Shown one piece after another: positions 40,599 to 47,781 of a DNA stretch of 50,023 nucleotides. Within the stretch, counting starts at the first letter, position 1, and the number at the start of each line of letters is the position of its first letter. Source of the stretch: an uncultured Isosphaeraceae bacterium (GTDB lineage Bacteria; Planctomycetota; Planctomycetia; Isosphaerales; Isosphaeraceae); assembly GCA_945957605.1 (NCBI GenBank), contig CAMFLR010000029.1, positions 1 through 50,023 on the forward strand, in the 5' to 3' direction. The notes beneath the pieces are model-generated. The model was not told the DNA's origin, searched no databases, and saw nothing but the letters and a program-made list of their open reading frames with translations. The translations under genes and the position numbers were made by a program.

Positions 40599-41123
40599 AT
40601 GGCCCAGCTATCCGACGAAGTCCATCAACGCATCCAATCCCTCAGCGCAGAGGGAGACGCCCTCGTCGAACAGGGTGATTATCCTGCCGCGCTCAAATGC
40701 TACTGGGCGGCCTGGGATCTCTTGCCTGTTACACAGACGGAGTGGGAGGCGGCAACCTGGCTGCTGGGCTCCATCGGCGATGCAAATTTCTTTGGCGGCG
40801 ATTTCGTGGCCGGGCGTGACAATCTTTCGATGGCGATGCATTGCCCAGGCGCGATCGGCAACCCGTTTCTTCATCTCCGGCTCGGCGAATGCCAATTTGA
40901 GATCGGCAATCTCGATCGGGCGGCAGACGAACTCACCCGCGCCTTTATGGGTGCAGGAGAAGAGATCTTTCGCGATGAGCCGCCAAAGTATTTGGCATTC
41001 CTGAAAACCCGAATCAAGCCACCTTACGAAGGTGGTAAAGGACCTCTTGGCGGCGCGCTCGGTCAAACCGCTTCCATGATTTCAGCATTCTTCAAGCGAC
41101 TTCTGGGCAAGCGCGGTCGTTGA
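40599..41123 (+). CDS. TPR-like protein
   Basis: The protein has 174 residues from the ATG at 40599 (MAQLSDEVHQRIQSL). It has two to three tetratricopeptide-like units: ALVEQGDYPAALKCYWAAWDLLP near 22-44, DANFFGGDFVAGRDNLSMAMHCPGA near 61-85 and LGECQFEIGNLDRAADELTRAFMGAG near 93-118. TPR proteins act as adaptors. The C-terminus after 135 is Gly- and Lys-rich with a hydrophobic FFKRLLGKRGR end. Proteins of this form also occur next to immunity-like genes, which fits the array, but the partner is unknown. Confidence 0.7.
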   Translation: MAQLSDEVHQRIQSLSAEGDALVEQGDYPAALKCYWAAWDLLPVTQTEWEAATWLLGSIGDANFFGGDFVAGRDNLSMAMHCPGAIGNPFLHLRLGECQFEIGNLDRAADELTRAFMGAGEEIFRDEPPKYLAFLKTRIKPPYEGGKGPLGGALGQTASMISAFFKRLLGKRGR

Positions 41124-41251
41124 ACCTAGGCGTCAGGCTGCGAACTTCGCAACTGAGGAGTCTCTCTGCCAACGTATCAAGAATTGCTGAGGTTGGTCAT
41201 CATGCGATGGCGGTGGCTAGGCGTGATAAACATGACGAAGGAACGTAGTTC

Positions 41252-41587
41252 TTGTCGACTCTCATCGAACGTCAATTGCATGGCGATCTCCCCCTACAGG
41301 GCATCATCGGACTCGTACTTTCGCCTGGTGTCATGCGCATCGAGCTCGCTCCCTGGGAAGGGCCGAGAGTCACTACGATCGCCACTTTCACCGACGCAAA
41401 ACTCACTTCGATCGAAGCATTTCCCGACGATGTCGACGACCTCAACCTTCCCTGGGATTTGATCGGCTGCGACTGTCACGATCTTGGAGAACGCCGCTGG
41501 CGATTCGTGTTTCATTGTGCTTCGATCGAATGGTCTTTCGAATCAGGCTGGCCCGTCGTCAATGGATTAAAAATTAATATTCTCTGA
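41252..41587 (+). CDS. Small protein of unknown function, TTG start
   Basis: The protein has 111 residues. No ATG is available until far inside, and AAGGAA lies nine bp before the TTG at 41252. The sequence alternates like a beta-sandwich: GIIGLVLSPGVMRIELAPWEG, then the DLIGCDCHDLGERRWRFVFHCASIEWSF stretch and a short C-terminal strand. The W-x-F-x-F-x-C pattern is seen in small immunity-type proteins of planctomycete arrays. No domain is recognised. Confidence 0.6.
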   Translation: MSTLIERQLHGDLPLQGIIGLVLSPGVMRIELAPWEGPRVTTIATFTDAKLTSIEAFPDDVDDLNLPWDLIGCDCHDLGERRWRFVFHCASIEWSFESGWPVVNGLKINIL

Positions 41588-41674
41588 TATTAACTTCGAG
41601 ATCGAAAACCAGTCACGTGTGCGAAATGAAGCGTATGGAAATGTTGCATTCAGGGAGTGAGCGAGGAGGTAGTC

Positions 41675-42124
41675 ATGAAACAACCAGACAACGACCTTAC
41701 GCCCGATCTATCGCTTGAACAGGACGATCGCTTCCCCAGCGGCCCGTGGACTGGGTTTTTCTTGCAGCGCGAGATCAAGGGTAAAAGCTGGATGGAGTTG
41801 GTTCTGACCTTCAAGAACGGTGGCGTCGAAGGAACCGGACGCGACTGGGTCGGCCCGTTTTTGATCAAGGGGAAGTACAGCGTCGAAGACGGCAAGTGCT
41901 TCTGGCACAAGTCATACATTGGTAAGCACACGCTCGTTTATAACGGTTATAACGAGGGTCGAGGTATCTGGGGAATGTGGGAATGGGACCGTCTTGGGAA
42001 GGGCGGATTTCACATCTGGCCCGAAGCCTTGCGCGACCCAACCGAGCAGCGGTTGGTCGAAAAGGCTGACGTGCCGATTCCGCTTGAGTTGGTCGAGTCA
42101 GAAACGTTATCGCAACCAATCTGA
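41675..42124 (+). CDS. Small protein of unknown function, aromatic-rich
   Basis: The protein has 149 residues from the ATG at 41675 (MKQPDNDLTPDL); GAGGAGG five bp upstream decides the start over a GTG six codons earlier. Predicted beta-rich, with many aromatic and Gly residues: FPSGPWTGFFLQREIKG, GVEGTGRDWVGPFLIKGKY, KSYIGKHTLVYNGYNEGRGIWG. It ends in an acidic helix. The alternating short strands suggest a lipocalin- or avidin-like barrel, but this is a guess. It has one of the best ribosome binding sites in the window. Confidence 0.68.
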   Translation: MKQPDNDLTPDLSLEQDDRFPSGPWTGFFLQREIKGKSWMELVLTFKNGGVEGTGRDWVGPFLIKGKYSVEDGKCFWHKSYIGKHTLVYNGYNEGRGIWGMWEWDRLGKGGFHIWPEALRDPTEQRLVEKADVPIPLELVESETLSQPI

Positions 42125-42196
42125 CCACCGGTTCGTTAATATTGTGTGTGAATCAACCGTGGTAGCTGAGCTCTGGCGATTGATCGCGGAGACGAC

Positions 42197-42640
42197 ATGA
42201 CCTTTCCCGACGCGATTGACCAGGCGCTTGTCGGTACCTATCCGGCTTCGGTCCACGCCGGCGGCGGTTACGTTTGGGATGCCGTGCTGGAATACCGCGT
42301 TTGGTGTCATCCCGAAGAAGGAGCGCCGGACGAGGCCGACGGTAACGATTACTATTATCCCTTCGCGACGTATCAGGAAGCTTTGGATTTCGCCGCGGCC
42401 AACCCAGGGACGGAAGAACCGCTTGCCCTCGTGCTTCAAGAAGAATACATCGACGAACCTGAGTCCGGGCGATTCGTTCACGTACGCAAACGGCGTGTGA
42501 CCGAGTGGCCCGTGGCGTTCCTCCGTCGGCCACGGCGGACGGATCGTACGATTCCCGATTTCTTCGCCCCCGACGCGCCGCCAAACCGGCTGGATATTCT
42601 TCGCGGATTGGCACCAGCGCCGGGAGAAAAGAAGGCGTAG
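42197..42640 (+). CDS. Small protein of unknown function
   Basis: The protein has 147 residues. GGAGACGAC precedes the ATG. A short helix and AGGGYVWDAVLEYRVWCHPEEG strand lead into an acidic DEADGNDYYYPFATYQEALDFA stretch, then EEPLALVLQEEYIDEPESG and VHVRKRRVTEWPVAFLRRPRR. The conserved-looking phrase EEPLALVLQEEYIDEP suggests a real family that I cannot name. It lies 72 bp after the previous gene. Confidence 0.65.
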   Translation: MTFPDAIDQALVGTYPASVHAGGGYVWDAVLEYRVWCHPEEGAPDEADGNDYYYPFATYQEALDFAAANPGTEEPLALVLQEEYIDEPESGRFVHVRKRRVTEWPVAFLRRPRRTDRTIPDFFAPDAPPNRLDILRGLAPAPGEKKA

Positions 42641-42665
42641 TCAACTTGCAGAACTCCAGCACAGC

Positions 42666-42857
42666 GTGAACTCTCCTTCGTCCTGCATTCGTTCACTAAT
42701 TTGCCGGATTTGCAGCCAAGAGACCACGATTCCTTTCCCGCGCGAGACGAAGGAATATATTAAGGCCTTGAACGAACGAGGCTGCGAACAGTGCCTCGAA
42801 CTCGTAATGCCCACCTTCAACCGCCTCCGCTCCCTGTTCGGAATCACCCCGGGCTGA
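42666..42857 (+). CDS. Tiny possible zinc-ribbon protein
   Basis: A 63-residue frame with a GTG start 25 bp after the previous stop. Two Cys pairs (LICRICSQE and RGCEQCLEL) about 24 residues apart give a CxxC...CxxC pattern. Between them lies TTIPFPRETKEYIKALNE. The pattern and tight spacing favour a real gene, though no Shine-Dalgarno is strong. It ends the small-gene array; the next 209 bp hold nothing clear. Confidence 0.5.
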   Translation: MNSPSSCIRSLICRICSQETTIPFPRETKEYIKALNERGCEQCLELVMPTFNRLRSLFGITPG

Positions 42858-43066
42858 ACGCGGTGTCGACTATGAGTCGCCGGTTTCGTTCTGAAACAGG
42901 GGCGGCGATCCGTGTGCGACCTTAAACTCTTGTCGCCACGCGTTGTCGGACCGATCATAATGATGTGGCGGGACAAATCCGCCGCGGTTGACGCCTAGAT
43001 CGGTATCGGACTGATCTCCGCTCAACCCGTGTCGGACGTTCCGGTCGAGCTGAGAGGTGGTCTGGA

Positions 43067-43696
43067 ATGGGGTCGGGACCGATGGAATTGATCGCCCAGG
43101 CCCGCGCCGGTCAGCCGGAGGCCCTTGGCGAACTGTGCTCGCTCTATCGCAACTACATGCGAATGGTCGTGCGCACCGGCCTCGGCCCCAAGCTTCGTGA
43201 ACGTGTCGAACTTTCCGATGTCGTTCAGGAAGCGCTGGTTGAAGTCGTTCGTCAGTTCCCCCAATTTACCGGACAAAATGAAGCTGCGCTCGTTGGCTGG
43301 CTCCGCCGGCTGGTGGGTCAGAAGCTTGCCGACCTGGGGCGTTACCACAGCCGCGCCAAACGCGCGGGGGGTACGCCCGACGTGCCGCTCGAAGGGCCGA
43401 TCGACCCCGCAGGCGGCGATTCGGCAGGTGGCGGTAAGCTGCTCGATATGCTCTCCCTGTCCCAAACGAGCCCCAGCGAAGCGGCCAGCCGCCGCGAGCT
43501 GACGGTTCTTCTCGCCGACGCCGTGGCCGCCCTCCCCGAGGAAGAGGCCGAGGTGCTCTGGCTCTATCACGCCGAAAACCTGTCGTTCGAATCGATCGGC
43601 GAACGCCTCGGCGTCAGCCGGAAAACGATTCGCGGCATTCACGCCCGCGGACTCAAAAGTTTGAAACGGACGTTCGACGGGCCCAAGCCGTTATGA
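43067..43696 (+). CDS. ECF-type RNA polymerase sigma factor, next to a kinase gene
   Basis: The protein has 209 residues. GAGAGGTGG lies about 6-14 bp before the ATG. Region 2 shows LYRNYMRMVVRTGLGPKLRERVELSDVVQEALVEVVRQFPQF (about 27-68), a stretch with the DVVQEA core motif and a conserved Gln-Glu pair. Region 4 shows LPEEEAEVLWLYHAENLSFESIGERLGVSRKTIRGIHARGLKSL (about 156-199), the helix-turn-helix for the -35 element. The linker (about 100-150) is long and Gly/Ser-rich. Planctomycetes carry special ECF groups encoded beside Ser/Thr kinases. Here the kinase gene follows after 49 bp, so the kinase may control this sigma factor, for example by phosphorylating it; no anti-sigma gene is seen. 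Confidence 0.9.
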   Translation: MGSGPMELIAQARAGQPEALGELCSLYRNYMRMVVRTGLGPKLRERVELSDVVQEALVEVVRQFPQFTGQNEAALVGWLRRLVGQKLADLGRYHSRAKRAGGTPDVPLEGPIDPAGGDSAGGGKLLDMLSLSQTSPSEAASRRELTVLLADAVAALPEEEAEVLWLYHAENLSFESIGERLGVSRKTIRGIHARGLKSLKRTFDGPKPL

Positions 43697-43745
43697 CCGG
43701 TTCGATTATGCGATGATGTCTTTTTGATGGATGGGACGGTGCGTC

Positions 43746-46700
43746 ATGGTCCGCCGGATGGGTGATGTCGAGCCCGAGCCCAACTCGGCCGACCGCGATG
43801 AACAGCTCGGCGAGGCAATCGAGGCCTATCTCGCGCTGGCCGAAGCTGGCCAGGCACCCGACCCCGCCACCTTCGCCGCTGGCTACCCGGGCCTTGAGGA
43901 AGATGTCATTGCCGCGCTCGAAGGACTAGCGCTGGTCAAAGGTCTCGTCGGGGATCCCCATGGTCCCGGTCATCGCCTCGAATCGGGCCGGCGCGTCGCC
44001 GGTTACCGGATCGTCCGCGAGTTGGGCCGCGGCGGCATGGGGATTGTTTACGAAGCGGTGCACGTCGGGCTCGATCGTCCAGTGGCGCTCAAAGTGCTCG
44101 GCTCATCGGCCGCACCCGATTCGAGCGGCCGGCGTCGGTTCCTGAACGAAGCTCGTACAGCCGCCGGATTGCACCACACGCACATCGTGCCGGTTTTCGA
44201 CGTCGGCCAGGTCGGCGGGCTTTGCTACTACGCGATGCAGCGCATCGAAGGAAGCGGCCTCGATCGCGTGATCAAGCACCTCAGGCGAGATCGCAGCGTC
44301 GCCGCCGGCTCGACCTTCCCTGGCCGCTCCTCTTCGCGCCCGAACGCTACGCCGCCGGCACCCGTCGAGCGCGAGATGAATCTCTCCGGCCTGCTCGGCG
44401 ATTCGACCGCCACCTGGGGCGGACGCGTTCCCAAGGGACTTTCCCGCGAGCTAATCGACGAGCCCACGCCGTTCGTCCCTCCGCGCGGATCGGCCTATTA
44501 TCGCTGGGTGGCGACGGTCGGCAAACAAGCGGCCGAAGCCCTGGCGCATGCTCACGCCGGCGGTGTGATTCATCGCGACGTCAAGCCGTCGAACTTGCTC
44601 GTCGACGCGCGTGGCATGATCTGGATGGCCGACTTCGGCCTCGCGCGTCGCCTGGCCGACCCGAGCCAGACACAGGTCGATAGCCTCCTTGGCACTCCGC
44701 GCTACATGAGCCCCGAGCAGGCAAACACGGGCGCCATTGATGGTCGCAGCGATATTTACAGCCTCGGGGCGACGCTCTACGAATTGCTCACCTTCCGGCC
44801 GCCGTTCGAAGGCAAAACCGCCGCCGAGCTGATCAATCAAATCGCCTCGCGCGATCCTGCCACCATTCGCAGCTTCGATAAACGCGTGCCGCGCGATCTC
44901 GAAACGATCGTCCTGAAATCGCTCAACAAGCGAGTGCAGGATCGCTATCCGACCGCCGCCGAATTCGCCGACGATCTCGAACGCTTTCTCAATCACGAAC
45001 CGGTTCGAGCCCGGCGCATCGGACCACTTGGCCGCGCCTGGCGTGCCGCGCGGCGAAATCGGCTGCTCACAACCGTTTCGGCGATCGCCATCGTCGCGAT
45101 CGCTGTTTCCGTATCTGTAAGTTATGCGAATATCCTTTACGAACGGAACGAAGCCGTCAAAGCGAGGGGCGAGGCGCAAAAGTCGGCCGACCAGCTCAAG
45201 GTTGCAATCGGCGATGCGCGATCGGCCTTGCTCGCACAACTCGTGCAGAATGCGCAAGTGGTGCGGATGTCGGCGGTCGTCGATCGCCGTTCGACCGGCC
45301 TCGACCTGCTGAAGCGCGCGGCCGAGCTTCCCATCGGACCACAACAGCGGATGTGGCTGCGCGACGAAGCGGCGGCGTTCATGACAATTCGCGACGTCGA
45401 GCGCCGGCCCGAAATCGCCCTGTCCGACCCTGCGCAGAGCTTTGTCTTCGCGCAAGACGGCCAGCACATGGTCACACTGTCGGAAGATGGTTCAACGCTT
45501 CGATTCTGGGATGTCGAAAAACGCAGCCAGATCAGCGTGCAAGAGCTGATCGTCGACCTTCCGCGCTCGACCGATTTCATGACGCGTGATCGCCAGTTCA
45601 ACCGCGGCCGGCAGCGGTTTATGGGAGGGCGGCCGCAGGTCCGAATGGTCGCCGCGGGGGATGACATCGCGCTGATCGATAGCGACAACAAGGGCATCCG
45701 GCTCTACAACGCGGCCACAGGCGCAGTGTCGGGAAACTTGCGGCTATTCGACCCATCGGTAACCGTCGGTCCACCCGAGCCCGAGCGCGAGATCATGTCG
45801 ATCGCCTTCTCGGCCGACGGAATGCGATTCCTCACGGTCGACCGCGTCGTATCCGACCCGATGCGGTTCGGCGGTGGAATGATGGGGATGGGCGGATTTG
45901 GTCCGGTCGGCGGTGGCTTTGATCCACGCCCGCGCGATACCCGCGTGCATCTCTGGAACGCGCTCAAACCGAATCGCCCGATCGCGACCGTCTACGATGC
46001 GCGAATTGACGCTCGCGACGAAACCATGATCCGGGGCCCCTGGGCCTCGCCCCTTTCGGCGATTTCGCCGGACGGCAAGACGGTCGCTGTCGCGGGTGCG
46101 AACGACGCCGAAATCTCGATCTGGACGCGCGACGGTAGCGTGCGGACGTCGATTGACTGGCAGGCCGAGCTGACGGCCCTGGCGCTTGGTCCTCAGGGCT
46201 TTCTGGCCGCGGCCGGCAATCGCTCGGTTCACCTCTGGGATCTGAATCATATTGCCGACACGCGCGGGTCGCTGCCGGCGATCAACCCCGGCCTCGGCGT
46301 GGTCGATCAGCTTCGATTCAGCCCCGAGGATCCCTCGCTCCTCGCACTTTCGGGACGTAATTCAGGCGTAGAACTCTGGGACATCTCCGCTTCGGCGAAG
46401 GTCGCGTCGCTGCCGCTGAACAAGGATTGGCAGGGCATGGCCGTCGGCCCGCGCAACCGGTTGATCGCGGTCGGCCAGGGTTCGTCGCTGGCCTTCTGGG
46501 AGGTGGTGAACCCGCAGGTCTGCACCGAAATCTCTGGTTTTCCGACGCTGCTCAAAAGCCTCGCGTTTTCTTCGGGCGGCGATCTGGCGATGGTCGATTT
46601 CATGGGCAATCTCCGCATCTGGTCGCAAGGTGAATGCCCCGCGAAGTCGCACATCAACGAACGTCTCTCCGCGCTTAGCCTTGCATGGGACTCCAAGGGA

Positions 46701-47702
46701 CGCCTCATCTCGCAACTGGTCGCGCGACCTGAGACGCCCGGTCAACCACTGGCAGCTCGTCCCGACTCGGCCAGCCAGCAAGGTGACAGGATCGATTGGC
46801 TCGAGTTCCCGTCGCTCAAGGCCGATACTTCGGTGCGGTTGCCCGAAGTGAACGCTATGAATGGTCCTCGGGGCGGAAACGGATTTCGCGCGACCGCTCC
46901 ACGAATCGCCCAGGCCCAAAACGGTCAGCTTTTGCTGATGTCTCGCTTCAACGAGTTGTTCGTCGCGCGCCCGCGCCCCGAAGGTGGAGCGATGCGCGTT
47001 ACGCGCTTGGAAATCCGTGATACGAACGAGTCTTCACGGTTTGATGGGCCACTCGCATCGCCGGATCGTCGCGAACGCGGCAACCCCGCCGGCCCTCCGC
47101 CAGACCGCTCTCCCGGCGCGAACGGAGGCGGAGGAGGCGGCCGCAATCGAGGCGGTGATCGGCTCATTTTCTGGCGCGACGTTGCGATCAATCCGGCCGG
47201 TAATCGCGTCTACTTGCTCGCGTCCAGCGGCGAAGAATTCACCGCCTGGTCGCTCAAGGGAAATCGTCTCGAACGCCTGGGGTGGGCGATCGCCGGCCGA
47301 TTCTCGTGCATGGCCCTCTCTCACGACGGAACCACGCTGGCCCTTGGCGATCGTCAAGGCGGCAGTGGCACAGTGCTTCTCGTCGACGCCGAAACCGGGG
47401 CGATCAAGCAACGCTTGTTCCCCAGCGATCCCGAAAAACCCGCCTCGATCACAGCGATCGCCTTCTCGCCCGATCACGTTCACCTTGCCGTTGCTTCCGT
47501 GGGACTGATCAACCTCTGGAAGCTCGATGGCCCCCGCGCAGAGGTTTTTGTCCACCTTCCCAGCCATAGCGGAATGGTGACGACCATGACCTTCGACGAA
47601 ACCGGTAACCGGCTTGCCGCCGGCGGCGACGACAAGACGGTGCGCGTCTGGGATCTGGCGCGCGTTCAGTCCGAGCTGAGCCTGCTCGGACTGAATAACT
47701 GA
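43746..47702 (+). CDS. Ser/Thr protein kinase fused to WD40 repeats
   Basis: The protein has 1318 residues if it starts at the ATG at 43746 (MVRRMGDVEPEP); ATGs at 43731 and 43761 are alternatives and none has a clear Shine-Dalgarno. Kinase motifs: LGRGGMGIVYEA (about 93-104), VALKVL with the ATP-binding Lys, VIHRDVKPSNLLV (about 274-286), WMADFGLAR and GTPRYMSPEQ. An insert of about 80 residues, rich in Ser, Pro and Arg, splits the core before the HRD loop. A membrane segment follows (about 442-462), so the WD40 part lies outside the cytoplasm. That part (about 540-1315) has repeats such as LRFWDVEK, VHLWDLNH and VRVWDLAR, and a Gly/Met loop near residue 710. It likely senses an outside partner and signals to the ECF factor. 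Confidence 0.9.
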   Translation: MVRRMGDVEPEPNSADRDEQLGEAIEAYLALAEAGQAPDPATFAAGYPGLEEDVIAALEGLALVKGLVGDPHGPGHRLESGRRVAGYRIVRELGRGGMGIVYEAVHVGLDRPVALKVLGSSAAPDSSGRRRFLNEARTAAGLHHTHIVPVFDVGQVGGLCYYAMQRIEGSGLDRVIKHLRRDRSVAAGSTFPGRSSSRPNATPPAPVEREMNLSGLLGDSTATWGGRVPKGLSRELIDEPTPFVPPRGSAYYRWVATVGKQAAEALAHAHAGGVIHRDVKPSNLLVDARGMIWMADFGLARRLADPSQTQVDSLLGTPRYMSPEQANTGAIDGRSDIYSLGATLYELLTFRPPFEGKTAAELINQIASRDPATIRSFDKRVPRDLETIVLKSLNKRVQDRYPTAAEFADDLERFLNHEPVRARRIGPLGRAWRAARRNRLLTTVSAIAIVAIAVSVSVSYANILYERNEAVKARGEAQKSADQLKVAIGDARSALLAQLVQNAQVVRMSAVVDRRSTGLDLLKRAAELPIGPQQRMWLRDEAAAFMTIRDVERRPEIALSDPAQSFVFAQDGQHMVTLSEDGSTLRFWDVEKRSQISVQELIVDLPRSTDFMTRDRQFNRGRQRFMGGRPQVRMVAAGDDIALIDSDNKGIRLYNAATGAVSGNLRLFDPSVTVGPPEPEREIMSIAFSADGMRFLTVDRVVSDPMRFGGGMMGMGGFGPVGGGFDPRPRDTRVHLWNALKPNRPIATVYDARIDARDETMIRGPWASPLSAISPDGKTVAVAGANDAEISIWTRDGSVRTSIDWQAELTALALGPQGFLAAAGNRSVHLWDLNHIADTRGSLPAINPGLGVVDQLRFSPEDPSLLALSGRNSGVELWDISASAKVASLPLNKDWQGMAVGPRNRLIAVGQGSSLAFWEVVNPQVCTEISGFPTLLKSLAFSSGGDLAMVDFMGNLRIWSQGECPAKSHINERLSALSLAWDSKGRLISQLVARPETPGQPLAARPDSASQQGDRIDWLEFPSLKADTSVRLPEVNAMNGPRGGNGFRATAPRIAQAQNGQLLLMSRFNELFVARPRPEGGAMRVTRLEIRDTNESSRFDGPLASPDRRERGNPAGPPPDRSPGANGGGGGGRNRGGDRLIFWRDVAINPAGNRVYLLASSGEEFTAWSLKGNRLERLGWAIAGRFSCMALSHDGTTLALGDRQGGSGTVLLVDAETGAIKQRLFPSDPEKPASITAIAFSPDHVHLAVASVGLINLWKLDGPRAEVFVHLPSHSGMVTTMTFDETGNRLAAGGDDKTVRVWDLARVQSELSLLGLNN

Positions 47703-47731
47703 GCGACACAGTTACCCGTCCAAATGTAAAT

Positions 47732-47760
47732 GCGCCGGCAAACGCCGGCGCTTTGCTTTT
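47732..47760. terminator. Terminator between the kinase gene and the convergent surface-protein gene
   Basis: GCGCCGGC-AAAC-GCCGGCGC is a perfect hairpin followed by TTTGCTTTTG. The minus-strand side lacks a clean T-run, so it mainly ends the kinase transcript. Confidence 0.88.
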
Positions 47761-47781
47761 GTGGAAGGGATCATTCCCGGT

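Noticed and set aside
44451..45467. A 338-codon minus-strand open frame opposite the kinase gene
   Set aside because: It lies wholly within the kinase coding sequence, which has all conserved kinase motifs. High GC at third positions commonly leaves long antisense frames open.
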